Source: Primula veris
Taxonomy: Eukaryota; Streptophyta; Magnoliopsida; Ericales; Primulaceae
Assembly: GCA_963682055.1 (NCBI GenBank)
Contig: OY821750.1
Coordinates: 28,094,402-28,158,401, forward strand
Length of the DNA: 64,000 nucleotides
Reading direction: 5' to 3'
Of this stretch, positions 11,518-23,936 are shown piece after piece (position 1 is the first letter of the stretch; each line of letters opens with the position of its first letter). The translations under genes were made by a program, and so were the position numbers. The notes beneath the pieces are model-generated. The model searched no databases, was not told the origin of the DNA, and saw only the letters and a program-made list of their open reading frames with translations.

Positions 11518-14500
11518 ACAATTAATATATTATTTATCTCTTTTGCTATATTATTGTTAGATTGGCTAGTGTTTGTGTGTGTGTGTGTGTGTGTGTCCAA
11601 CCTTTTTGTTTGTTTTCATAGGAAGGTTACTTCTGTTGTTATTACGTTGTTGAGTTGACTAATTTTATTTTTTATTATATTTCAGTGGCATGTCTTTGAG
11701 TTTATTGTGGTCTGCACTGGAAAAAATGGTGATATACCGAAGATGCCAGAATATCCATACAAAAAAGGTCCTGAAATATTTAACGGAAAAGTATTGCATA
11801 CACTTGATTACTGCAAATTGGACAAAGAAGCTATCACACAATTATTCAAAGGAAAAAAGGTTGCAGTAATTGGCTACAAAAAATCAGCTATCGATTTAGC
11901 CCTGGAATGTGCTAAAGAGAACCAAGGTATCAATTCTTAAATCTTAGAAAATGATCATCTCATACAGATATTTATATATAGCTTAAAAGGGTGAAAAAGC
12001 TAATGATAATATTCAATTACTAAATACTCCTATTATTTTGAAATATCTTTTCCATCGGAAATTATTCTCTCTTTAATTAACTGCAAATTTACAGTAATTT
12101 AACAACATGCTTGCCTTGAAGGATTTTGTGAAATTTCGAAATATCTTTTCCATCGGGAATGATGTCAACTTCATAAATAAAAATAGGGTATTAGTTATCA
12201 AAATTGTCCACATGTGGATATAATGAAATTAAATAAATTCCAGACGAACAGTTAATGTACATAGACATACACATACTAACACCTTCTTAAAATTTATTCT
12301 TAGGGATTATTTGCAAAATATAGACCTTGATCAGAGTGTTGTTCATGGTGGTTGTTTGCAAAATAGTCGGGTTCATGGGGGTTATTTGCAATTTACCCAT
12401 GAAAATTAGCAATGCTACTTTCTCAGAAAAACCTAGGTAGTTTGTAACTGACTTATTTGGATTAATTAAAATTAGCATGGTGTTCTTTTTTTAATTAATC
12501 TAACTTATTTGAATAACACGTTAATCGAGTGATGTAGTAAGATGCAATGATAATTATAATAATAAAAAAGAACACCATGCTAAATTTTCCTAGAGTTTTC
12601 TCAGAAAAATATGAGTAATTTGTGTGTGAATTGAGATATTTAATTATCATTATAGTTGACCTAAAGAAACAGTAAATAAATGTATCACTATTACTTATCA
12701 TAAAATATTAAAATTATACGGTTTTATATGACATCAGTGTGTGGGAAACTAGGAAATGTACACATCAATGTATCTTCAATAATAATAAGTCAAAAGATGA
12801 AAAGTCATTTAATGAAAGTCCATTTCCAGTCCAGATTGACTAGTATAGTAAGACCTACTTTATTTTTTTCACACTTTGATGTAAAAACCAAAAACACCGT
12901 ACTAGAGTACAACACTTTTGAACAATTGAATTGACTAGAGAATTTAATTAGACAGAACTTAATTCAAGAAAAAGACAAAATCAGCAGACAACAGAAGAAC
13001 AAACTGATTTGGTAAACCTTTCAACAAGGCTTGTATACTATTACTAGTATACTACTAATTAATGCAAAATACTAAAAATACAATAAACTACCTAAATACA
13101 TGTTTATTTCTTTAAAAGTTAAAACTATATATACCAACACAAACATTTAATTACCTAGAACTCCAAGTAAAATCTATACAATTAAATAACAAATTTCGGA
13201 TAACTTTTGATAGGACCGGTCTAACACCTTTCTATATACATAAGCCGTATATTTTTTTAGGCGCCTTTTAAACTTTGTCCGAAATAAATCATAAAAGAAT
13301 TTTACAGATATCTGCAATACTTGCCAAACTTTAAGAAAGGTTCCCCAATAAAAACAAATTTTTGACAAAGCTTTCAAGTACTAGAAAAATTAAAATGGTT
13401 AAATTGTTTGCAGGACCAGAAGGGGAGACATGTACTATGGTGATAAGGACACTGCATTGGACAGTTCCACATTATTCTGTTTGGGGGTTACCATTTTATT
13501 TGTTTTACTCCACAAGATCTTCACAATTTCTACATGAAAGACCTAACCAAGGTTTCTTAAGGAACCTCCTTTGTCCCCTGCTATCCCCTGTAGTATGTCT
13601 TCCTTCTCTTAATATATATTATTATTTACTGATACTTTTACATTTTCAGATTTCATAGACCAAACTTTTCTGATCAATATCTTACACTATGGCTTCTTAC
13701 CTACCTTTTAAGAGGGGCCAAAAACCTCTTATTTACAGAAGAAAACAGTCGAAATCTGATAAGAAAACAGCCGATGGTCTAGATTTAGTCGGTCGTTTAT
13801 ATAGGTCTATCAGTCTTGATCAATTTAAAAAACAATCGGACAGCCTACGAAGATAATTTGTTAGTAAAAACCTACCAATTGATGCTGCTAGCTTATTCTT
13901 GTTACCACTTTTTTATAGTCCAAAAAGCTACTATAAAATTTGATCTAAATAGCTCTAATTAAATTCTAAAAAGCATCGTTGTCACTTAAGTTATAGCCAA
14001 ACAATCTCGACCATTAATTCAAACGGACTTCTTCAGAATTTTAATGACAGAAATGAAAGTTGATACTTTTCCAGTCTCTTCATCTTTTCTCCTCTCTGTT
14101 TCTTTATCTTTTCTTTCTTTCCAGCATTAATCTAAAAGGTAAAACAATTTTAATTAAGCAATACCTAACTCCCTTTACTGATTGTTAACTCCGTAAAATT
14201 TCGGTTCTTAACAGAGGCGAGCTTTGTCGAAGGTAATTGAATCATATCTAGTTCATAAGCTTCCACTCGTTAAATACGGGTTAAAACCTGAGCACCCTTT
14301 CAACGAAGACTATTCTTCGTGCCAGATGGCAATTCTTCCAGATGAATTCTTCCCTGAGGCCGATAAGGGGAAAATCGCGTTTAAAAAAGCAGAAAAATGG
14401 CACTTTTGGGAAAATGGTATCGAGTTTGACGACAACACAAAAATTGAGGCTGATGTCGTGGTTTTAGCAACTGGTTTTGACTATAAAAAGAAGATTAAGG

Positions 14501-15626
14501 ATATCATGCCGGACCCTTTTCGTAGCTTACTCGAGTACCCTTCTGGACTGATGCCATTATACAGGTTAGCCACAACTTTCTTTGTATCTACAATCCTACA
14601 TAACACTATTTTGGTATTTGAGAAGAAAAAGAAGGCCACTTACACCAATTGTGGCGTTGTTTGACTGCAGCTATAGCTCAGTTTTTTTAGTTAAAACTGG
14701 AATCCGTATTGAATGAGAAAGCTTTAACCTAGAAGCTTCTTTGAATACTATTTCATTGAAAAAAAAAAGGCCAGTTAGGAATTTAGGGACTGTTTGGTTG
14801 TAGCTTTCAGTCAAATAAGATGGATTTGTTGAGATTCAGGGAAACATTAGGTTCGTCCAAACTTAAAGCTTCCAGCTTTTTTCAAGCTTTTAAGACGGTC
14901 AATCAAATCTTGTACAGATTTTAAGAGAAAAAGCAAGTTTAAAAAACCGCAAATTTAAACAAAGCCTTAAGAACTAGTGTGGTTACAAATTTTGGGCAAC
15001 GGAGCTACAATATATTAGGTTTGACAGTTTGAAGAAAAGCTACATTCAAATGACTTAAAACTCTGATTTTTTCAAGTCAGAAACTAAAAAACCTGACTTT
15101 AAATGCCAGTCAATTATTGAAGTCCAGTTTTTAAGCAGAAAAACTGACCTTTCTTCTAATCAAACAAGGGCAATTCTCCCAGGAAATACAAAAAGCGAAA
15201 CAACTTTTAAACAATTTTCAACTTGCAAAGCTAACATAAAATGTGTATTATTATAGGGGCACAATCAATCCATACATTCCAAACATGGCATTTATGGGAT
15301 TTATAGAGAGTGTATCGAACCTACATACAGCTGAGATACGGTGCAAATGGCTAGGACAACTAGTAGATGGAAACTTTAAGCTCCCGAAAATTGAGAAGAT
15401 GATTAAACAAACAAATGACGAAATGGATATTATGAAGAAAACAACGAGGTTCTATAAAAGGAGTTGCATTTCGACTTTTAGCATTAATCATAGCGATGAA
15501 ATCTGCGAGGAGATGGGTATGCCTTCTTGGAGGAAAAAGACTTGGCTCGAAGAAGCTTTTAGCCCATACAGTAGTCAAGATTATGAAGAAAATGAAGGGC
15601 TAAACATTAAGACAAAAATGGCGTAA
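9867..15626 (+). CDS. FMO1-like: FMO1-like flavin-containing monooxygenase, 5 exons, 523 aa
   Basis: Predicted NADPH- and FAD-dependent monooxygenase that oxygenates soft nucleophiles such as amines. Arabidopsis FMO1 makes N-hydroxypipecolic acid in systemic immunity, but whether this gene is its functional equivalent is inference. Exons are 9867-10298, 11686-11926, 13414-13592, 14215-14564 and 15257-15626; all borders are GT-AG, the phases agree, and the total is 1,572 nt. Visible motifs are the FAD-binding GAGISG (residues 11-16), the FMO signature FNGKVLHTLDY (176-186), the pyridine-nucleotide site VIGYKKSA (205-212) and LATGFD (368-373). The second Rossmann motif lacks the usual GxGxxG, as I recall is also true of Arabidopsis FMO1. 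Length fits the family (about 530). No stop or frameshift is seen. It is convergent with the PrxQ gene. Confidence 0.93.
11257..11420 (+). mobile_element. Degenerate CACTA-MITE relative in FMO intron 1
   Basis: The stretch from about 11299 to 11375 aligns with the MITE at 29820-29999, sharing TTTTTTGTTA-GAGCTTA and TTTGTGACAGTTTAGTCAATTT. A poly(A) run lies at its left, and I cannot see clean termini or a target duplication, so the limits are approximate. Confidence 0.45.
11475..11596. repeat. (CT)n(AT)n and (GT)n microsatellites in FMO intron 1
   Basis: CT repeats followed by TA repeats run over about 11475-11517. A separate GT run lies at about 11572-11596, with unique sequence in between. 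Confidence 0.9.
14786..15171. mobile_element. Possible hAT-like MITE in FMO intron 4
   Basis: The left side reads GGGACTGTTTGGTTGTAG and the right side, inverted, GCCCTTGTTTGATTAG, a loose terminal inverted repeat typical of plant hAT-type MITEs. The interior is rich in AGCTTTT/AAAAGCT blocks. No clear 8-bp target duplication was found. Confidence 0.3.
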
Positions 15627-16781
15627 TTTGAGCAGTTACTGATATTTCATTGTTATTTCATTTATAATTCTTTCTGAGAATAAAAGAAGGGGAAGTTATA
15701 GGGAAAAGGGTATAGATAAAGTATAAGAAACATTGTCTAAAAATCATATGTATCGTGTTCTTCAGCTACCCAATAAAGGATTTGTAATTGTTTACAAGAT
15801 ATAAATAAAATGTTCAATGATTCAATATAGAGGTGCATGCAGACTACTATCATTTGCATATATGCAAACATTAAGCAAGAAAAGCTTCAAATTAGCTTTA
15901 AAAGTTCCATAGAAATTAGCTTCAAAAAACTGAGAATTTGTTTCTCATACTTATATTCAATCCTCTAATGGTAATTACAGCATTTGGTCTACATAAAACA
16001 ATTAAAGTATCAAATGCAACAAGACAACAATGGTTTCCATAGTCCATCATCTGGCAAAACTTCTATTTGATTAGTTTAAAATTCAATGTTATTGATCCTC
16101 AAATTTTGAATATTTGAAAAGGTAGTAGTTCGCATATTTTGAATAAGTTTTTATGGTTCCTATACAGTACAAAACTATTCGTCCACATAGAAAGGGACCA
16201 CCAGTCAAATTTATTTAAACCATGGGGATCAAGATTCCTTGTTAATGAAACTAATGGAGCCAACATTGTTACTTATTCAATCAATTAGGACTAATGGTGT
16301 TGCAATTCATACTAAAGGTAGCTAATAGAAACTCCATGGAAAGTATGAACCCCGATACTGTCACAGATCCTAATTGTAACCGTCAGAAACGAGCAACTTT
16401 TTGGTAGGTGTCTGCTAAAATTTAGTGAGGCAAACCAATTAGGACCCAAGAAATATTTAGGAACCCTTGGCACATTGTGGCACACTTGTGGTCTATCTAA
16501 AGGTTTTTCCATCAGAAACAATATGAGAAAGTCGAAGAGTTGAAGCAGCAAAAGCAATCGGGACAGAATTCAGAAGGCAAGAGTTCAGGAAAAAAGAGTA
16601 ACTAAAATAGATTCCTCAATAATTTCATGTAACAAAATCCAGGCTCTATATCAAAGAATACCACATGATTACTCATACTGTCATACACATTACAAATGTA
16701 ATTATCTAAATAAGGAATAATAGACAGGAAATGCAAGAAGGGAAGTAAATTACATAGGTGAGGATAGAGTTCACTGGATGT
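15627..16781. other. Intergenic gap between convergent FMO and PrxQ genes
   Basis: This 1.15-kb tail-to-tail gap holds the two 3' untranslated regions and no further gene I can support. An 81-codon minus-strand frame at 16312-16557 has no recognisable domain. Confidence 0.6.
15679..15684 (+). terminator. Poly(A) signal AATAAA of the FMO gene
   Basis: AATAAA lies 53 bp downstream of the stop codon. A second candidate lies near 15803. Plant poly(A) signals are loose, so this is a positional call. Confidence 0.5.
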
Positions 16782-19700
16782 TTAAAGACTTTGAAGCAGT
16801 TTCAAAGTCTCGTCGATGTGCTTTTCTGGTTGGAACTGGTTGTTGTATATGAGTTGAACTTTACCAGTTTTGTCAAGAACATATGTTTGTCTACCTGGCA
16901 ATGTTCCAAAAAGATCGGATGGCACACCCCAGTCTTTTCTGATCTTGTTACCCTCATCACTCAACAATGTATATGGCAGTCTGTATTTCTTTGCAAATGC
17001 CTGAAAATGCAAAATTTAAAGACCAGAGTTAAACACATAAAAAGTGGAATATATTATCACCGTATTAAAAATGTAAGTGGCAGTTGTGAAGCCTGTATTA
17101 TATTGATTAATTAAAGAAGTAATAAGCATATAGCATGTTACGGTTGTGCATTTGAGTAGCTCAATATTCGAGGGCTCAGCATTCATTATTGTCCTTCAAG
17201 ATTACTCTCAAAACTATGCTGACAAATATCATTTTCTGTTTTTTTGTTCATTGCAGAAAGAAGTGTACAGGAAATAATAAACATATAATTTTCTGAGCAA
17301 GTACGCAAACTAATGTCAAATAAAGCAAAAAGGGATTTAATTTTTTTGAATCATAGGCATATCATTTGACATTATTCTCTATGAAGCAATTAAATATAGG
17401 AAAAAACGAAAAGAACAAAAAAAATTAAGTGGCAGTGAAGTGGCGCCTAGGAAGCATATTCTCTCGGTTCTGGTTGCTTATTGGTCAAATTCTGACAATC
17501 CAATGAGAGGTCAGTTTGACAAATCAACTCTGTTTTCAAGTTGAGTTAGAAGACACTGAATTATTAAAGCCAGCCTATAGAAAATGGATAGTTTCAAAAT
17601 CTGGTTTCCGATTTTTGTTCATTCTTAGAAACATGTTGCTGATTTTTTAGGACAGAGCTAAAAGTGCAGTTCTTGGTTTGGTAACTTAGGCAGTTAACAA
17701 GATCTACTAGCTAATGTGATAACTTAATTTAGGAGAACCTAGGAGCGATTTTTCCTTGGTTCTGAAATTTTATTCTACAAAGATATATAAGTACACATTA
17801 GAAAGAAAGCTTTACGCTACTCAGTTTCTAGGCAACATAGATTTTTTATGAGATTACCTTGTGAGAAGAAGAGTCGTCACCGCTGATCCCGACAACCTCA
17901 GCCCCTGCTTTTTTGAACTTCTCATATGAATCCCTGAAAGCACACGCCTGCCATTCACATATAAGATTTATGAATACCAAATGGAAAAGTGGTGCCTTTG
18001 GAAGTTTATTTTCTGAGAAGCTATCTACAATTTTGATTTCATATATTTAAAAAGCCTAGGTAACTGACATGTTTCTCTAGCAAACTCTAAGGGACCTGTT
18101 TTTGAAAATACTGGGAAAGATTGCTAATTACTGCTCCAGTCGCTTGAAGGGCTTCTTTAGTCACAGCTTCTACCAGCAGTAGAAGCATACGCTTCTTGGA
18201 GTTGAACTATTTTGATACTTTTAAACATAGCTAGATGCCCTTATCAACTTCTTAAGGTCTCGAGACCTTGTTAAATACCAAGTTAAATCCCAAGGGTCAA
18301 TAACATCTAACAAACATAAAAATGTGGAAAAGTGAGTAGAAATATTTTTGATCTAATCATATATGAGTATCAAACATCTGAACACTTTGTTACTTATTCA
18401 TCACTTTTCATAATTAAATTTGTAATGCAGAACAAGCTCTTGAAGGGTTTCAGCTTTCTCAACACAAAAGAAAATATAAAACATACTTTAAATTGAATCA
18501 GATATTGAGTGTCTTATCATTATCAATCCCTAAATGTGCATTTTAGTTCTACAAATATGATTTGTGCAATATTTTGTACCTACAAATCTATTTCATTTCT
18601 AGCTTCCAAGTTGTGCTCAAGGGTCATGACCATGAGTTGTTCTGGCACTTTTTACCTGTGTAGCTCTTTATTCCAATTTCTTCTATTAATTTAGTTACAG
18701 CTTAAATAATAAATAGGCCAATGGTTAGATATAAAAGTTTTCGTATCCAAAACAATATCCAGCCCTTTTTCTTTAACCAGAATCATATCACCTCTCAGCT
18801 ATTTCAGTTTCTAGGCATCAATTGACGCTTTACTAAAATCACTACTTTTATACAAAATCTGCAAATTTAGTCCCCCATCCAGAGTCATTAAATATTAAAT
18901 CAACAATGTAGCAAACATATAGGCAATTTCATTGGCGACAACAAAAGTGGAGTGCAGCCTTCACAAAAAAAAATAGTGCCGAGAGATGAGAAAGATTAAT
19001 TCTTTCGCTAGAAAAATTGGAGTAAGTAGTTTTGGATCCCAGACCACTAAAAAACAATGTGCCCAACCACTGCATTATGCACCAGAAACATAGATCAACA
19101 TTAGGATAACCATTGAAACACTAGCATATGAATGTTCGTGAACACATTTTCTCCTTTGTGTTGAGAGAATGTTGAATAGTATTCCATGAAAATCAACAAT
19201 ATAGCGATTAAAGGAGGGTGTTTCATTCATTCAATATATGAACAATGTAGCTAATAGCGACACAAAAATACATGAAATTCAATCATGTCGCAACTATCAA
19301 CAAGAAAAGGGAGTTTTTTCCCCTCAGTTACCAGGAAACTCCCTGAGACCTAGGGGATCAAGTTTCCCAGAACTCATTTGGGATACGGAAACTTTTTGCT
19401 CTGAAATTTGTGTAGAACTCTTGGTTATGAGAAGTTTTCTTACCTCAAGGGAACACCCAGAAAATTAATTTGACATTGTTAAATTATTTTTATACTACCA
19501 TAACTTTTCTCCTATATATATAACCATATTTGTCTTCATCTACTTTCTTACCATAGTTAACGACATTTTCAAGTAGTCCTATAGCATTTACTTGATAATT
19601 ATAGTAGCACTGCTGCCAGTTTTCTCTATGTTTTCAAATCCAAGTCTACTTGTTTCCTATCGAACCATGTTCGTAAATATATTTCAAACTAGCAACTATG

Positions 19701-22036
19701 GAACCAATACATGAAAATCAACAATGTAGCACGAAGAAAGGAGTATCTGTATCACGCTTTAACTACACGAAAAACCAATAAATCGATAGAGGGAAAGACC
19801 TGTTTGGTACAGCCAGGAGTCTCATCAGCGGGGTAAAAGTAAACAACAACAGGCTTCCCTTTGAACTTTGAAAGGCTTATACTTTTACCATCTTGATCCT
19901 TCAATGTGAAGCTCGGTGCCACGTCACCTTTGTTCACCTAATCTCCATATTAACCAAACGAATTATAATGTTGAGTAAATTCCAGCATTCGAGGAGTACA
20001 GATAAAGAGCTTGATTGGCTAGTGCTTTTAAGCCCATAAGCTGTTTTCTCTTAAAAAAATGGTTAATCCCGCTCAATTTTAAATTTATCAAGCCAAACTA
20101 AAAGAAAATCTAGACTTTTAAACCAACCTACCAAACGCACTGCATCTTTTAAGTAAAAAGGCAAAAGAAGAACAACAAGTTATCATAATTTAAAAAAAGA
20201 ATCCATTTCAACATCCAAAAGGAGTAATTATTTAGTTAAGCTGTCTTTGCTTAGAAAAAAAAGAGAGGTTAATTTAGCTTAAACCTCAGTTTTCAGCCCA
20301 GACCAAATAAAAACCAAAGCTTTTAAACCGACCTACCAAATGCAATGCATCATTTAAGTAAAAAAGGCAAGAGAAGAACAAAAAGTGAGGTCAAAACTGC
20401 ACAATACCAAAATTATTTAAAGTGTCCAGATAAAAAGTATTAGATTTCAGCTTGTAAGCCAATATCCTAACTTGGATAAGGTTAAAGATTAGAACTTTTT
20501 AACTTCAACTAAAAAACCTAAAGAAAATTAAATTATTGAACTGAACAACCAAATGCAATGCATCTAATATATACTTACTATGCATATAAAGAATTGTTAG
20601 CTTTCAGAATTTAAGCCAATATCCTGCTTGGATAAGGATAATAATAGAACTTTCAACTTCAACTTAAGAACCCAAATTAAATTAAATTAAATTATTGAAC
20701 TGAGCAACCAAATGCACTGCATCAATTATATAAAGAGTTGTTAGATTTCAGCTTTTAAGCCAATAACCTAGCTTGGATAAAAAAAAAAAGATTAGAACTT
20801 TTAACTTCAACTAACAAACCCAAAGAAAACTAAATTATTGAACTGAACAACCAAATGCACTCCATCAAATATATAAAGAATTGTCAGATTTCAGCTTTTA
20901 AGCCAATAACCTAGCTTGGATAAAATTAAAGATTAGAACTTTTAACTTCAACCAACAAACCTAAAGAAAACTAAATTATTGAACTGTACAACCAAATGCA
21001 ATGCATCTAAAATACTGTTGGAAAAATTGTAGAAAAACATGTTTTTAAACATGGTTGTTCCAAGTGGTCAGGGACCATCTTTGAGTCAATTTTCGATGCG
21101 ACTACTCAGTTTTTCTGAGACCATACTCAAAGCGTTTGAGTAGCTCGTACGACGAGCTTCGCAACGGTATATCGCATGACCTATTCGGAGGAAGGGTGTG
21201 AATGATAATTGGACTCGAAGGTTGGTACTCGAAAGAGGAAATAAAGTCAATGCTGGAAAATGAGAAAAGAAATGAGATTTAACCCAGAGGGTCGTCCCAC
21301 ATTGGAAAATCATGAGTGATTTTTACAATATATATACTAAGGTATCCCATGTGGATATTAAGTAGTGTGTCCACATACACATGTGTGGCTTGCTTGCTCG
21401 TCGGGAAAAAATGCGCCTGTTCCTGAGCAAAGCTGTTTAGAACCAGAGAGAACCACCCACCAACAGCTCAACCTTGATTCGTCGCCAGTTTCCGACGAGT
21501 CATCCGAGACGTTATACCTTGGGATCGGGCGAATATCGATTAAGGGCATACTACTAAACAGTAGCCTCGTCTTTTAATTCTGTTATTTAAAATTCAGCAA
21601 TTTACATTTCTGTATTTTTTATTTCAGTATTTTAATTTGCTGTACTTAGCTGTAGCTTTTAATTCTGTTTGTACCTTTCTGTAATTAGTTTAAAGTTCTG
21701 TTTTATGCTGTAATTACTATTCTGTAATTTATTTCAGTAACTAGAATAGTTTCAATTCAGTCATGTACTTTCATTTTAAAACATTTAAAGAACAGTCCGG
21801 CTGTTAAGTTTATACTTTCCAGTCCGGCAGTTTCTATTTACTGCAATTCAGTACATCAGATTATTAATCGATAATAATCTGATAACGTTTGTTTTAATTA
21901 CTTTTCAGTACCTACATGTTGTAATCAGTTTATTGTATTCCATTTGAAAATTAATAAAAATTACACTGGTTTTGTTTAATTATTGTTTAGTCCTTTAATT
22001 ATTGTTAATTGTTATTTCGTACACGGAAACCAACAA

Positions 22037-22072
<36 letters not shown>

Positions 22073-22940
22073 TCACCCCCATATTATTGAAACCCTATTA
22101 ACCGGCATATATTTTACGTATAAAATTTTACAAATAACAAATAACTGATAGCACCCCGCATATTTTCTGCTCTAATTCCAACACCCTAGCTTCACCACTG
22201 TTTAATATACATATATAAAGAGAAAAAATCTACATAAAAAAAAAAACTTAAACCATGCAACACCAAATTTTGTATTAAAAAAAGAAAAGAAAAAAGAACG
22301 CTAATTCTTGCAAAATTTGATCAAAATACATATATAAAAAAAATACGTTTTCATCAATTTTATCAAAATTGATTCCTTCATGAAAAAAAATTAAATTATA
22401 TTTTTAATATACTTGGTAGTTAAAATAAAAATATTAAACACCAATTCGTTTATAATGTGTTGCAATAGCTCAAATGGTAAAATAGTTTTGAATTTAACAT
22501 AGGAGATCATGTGTTCGAAACTCTTAAGTTACAATTCAATTTTGTTTTTTATTTTGATTTGTATTTATCGAGCAAATAAAAAAATCGAGTCTTAGCCATT
22601 TCGACATACCGGACCCGCACTGTGTATCATGTATACATATATATATATATAGAAAGAAAGACAGCAATAAAAAAAAATGCAACCATGCACCACCAAATTA
22701 ATATTAAAAAAAAAAAAAAAAAACTACCTTGGCAGAAATGGGTTGGGTCTTGAAAGAATAAGAAGGGAGAGAGAAAGAGGAGAGAGATGAATTGGAGAGC
22801 TTAAGTCCATAAAAATGTGAATGAGATGATTTTGAGAAAAGGGTTGTTTGGTAATAAGAATTAGTATTAGTTTTGGTTGAACAATGTGTTGGGATTAGTG
22901 AGATAAGTGAGTGGTTTGGTATAGTTGAAGCCATTGCCAT
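16782..22940 (-). CDS. PRXQ: Peroxiredoxin Q, chloroplast precursor, 4 exons, 219 aa
   Basis: Thioredoxin-dependent peroxiredoxin that reduces hydrogen peroxide and lipid peroxides in the plastid, associated with thylakoids. Exons from the start: 22728-22940, 19800-19937, 17858-17947 and 16782-17000, all phase 0 with GT-AG borders, together 219 codons plus stop. Exon 1 encodes a Ser/Thr-rich, acid-poor N-terminus of about 65-70 residues typical of a transit peptide. The mature part starts near [10 protein letters not shown]. The motif PGCTKQACAF carries the peroxidatic Cys114 and the resolving Cys119, the C-x4-C spacing that marks the PrxQ class. The C-terminus [16 protein letters not shown] matches plant PrxQ. 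Intron 1 (2.8 kb) contains a minisatellite and a solo LTR, and the exons on both sides are intact. Confidence 0.95.
20009..20395. repeat. Two diverged copies of a ~230-bp repeat in PrxQ intron 1
   Basis: The stretch CTTTTAAACCAACCTACC...AAAGGCAAAAGAAGAACAA near 20115-20180 recurs with changes near 20318-20385. Similar AGCTTTTAAGCC words connect it to the array that follows. Confidence 0.5.
20440..21015. repeat. Four-unit minisatellite (~143-157 bp) in PrxQ intron 1
   Basis: Units start at about 20440, 20597, 20741 and 20884. Each has the order CAGCTTTTAAGCCAAT, TAGCTTGGATAA, TTAACTTCAACT, AAATTATTGAACTGAACAACC and AAATGCAATGCATC, with scattered substitutions. The fourth unit is cut by the solo LTR starting at 21016. 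Confidence 0.85.
21016..22035 (+). mobile_element. Solo LTR, 1,020 bp, in PrxQ intron 1
   Basis: The element starts TGTTGG and ends CCAACA, and is flanked on both sides by AATAC (21011-21015 and 22036-22040), a 5-bp target duplication. It has no primer binding site, polypurine tract or coding region, so it is a solo LTR left by recombination between the two LTRs of a full element. A TATATATACTA stretch near 21331 and AATAAAAATT near 21950 suggest plus-strand orientation, antisense to PrxQ. The parent family is unknown and no matching internal region is present in the window. Confidence 0.85.
22041..22069. repeat. (AT)n microsatellite
   Basis: About 14 AT units directly beyond the right target duplication of the solo LTR. 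Confidence 0.9.
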
Positions 22941-23936
22941 TAAGGAAAATAGATATGGAAATTGTGTGTTTTTATTTTTTTGTAAATTTTGTAAGGTTTT
23001 GTTTTTAATGAATGTTTGTGTTAAGGTGAGTGATGAGTGGAGAAGAGAAGATGGAGATAGATTGAGATACTTTCTACTTGTCTAGTGTGCTCACCACTCA
23101 ATAATAATGCTTTACTTTGGTTTTTTTGACAAAAAAACATAAGTCCAACTAATTGAAGTCATTTGTTTGTAAAATATAAATACAATAATAATAAAAAGTT
23201 ATAAAAGTATATATAGATTTATGTTTATAATTAATTTGTATAATATATAGATGTACAAGTAATCCGTTCGTTCAATTAGGTTTGACTCGGTTTTTAAAAA
23301 AAATCAAACTTTTTTTAAGCAAAAGAGGCGTAGCATTTCATTTCAGAATCGGAACCTAACCCATTACAATCATCCATACAGTACAATACGAAAATAATTA
23401 CAACGTTACATCATAAGCACATGCTACTGTGTAGCAGTTTAACTTCGGTCTAGACAAAATATATCCAAGTCCAACCAAAATAGACAAATAATATAAACTT
23501 CACTAGTTGCAAGATACTTCGACATCATTAGAGCCAAACATATGATTTTTTTTCTCTTCATCGCCATATAATATCAGAACGCATGAGCCTACACCCCATA
23601 ACTTTCTAATTCATACATGCCGATTTATACCAGCAAACACTAACCGACTATCACGATAGGAGTAGTTTATAATCTCTATTGCAAACAATTACTTTTTTGC
23701 CTTCTACATTCAAGGATTCTTCCCAAAAGACGACTACTTTCAGCACATGACCGTCGATAGTTACTCACAGATGTTACATGCGGTAACACCAAATTCAGTC
23801 TAAAAACAACTCTAATTTTGAATCAGAATCAACGAATCGTCCATTATAAACTAAGTAATCCTGCCATAAGAAAGGAAACGAGCCGAAATACCTGAACATT
23901 ATGACACAGGATCATTCTCTGATTTACTCACGGCAA
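22941..23936. other. PrxQ upstream region and 3' flank of the 55-aa gene
   Basis: The left part is the presumed PrxQ 5' leader and promoter on the minus strand. From about 23310 to 23930 the sequence is less AT-rich than its surroundings, and I read it as the possible 3' untranslated region of the small minus-strand gene, with a candidate untranslated intron (GTGAGT at 23931 to CAG at 23861). No further coding region is seen. Confidence 0.4.
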
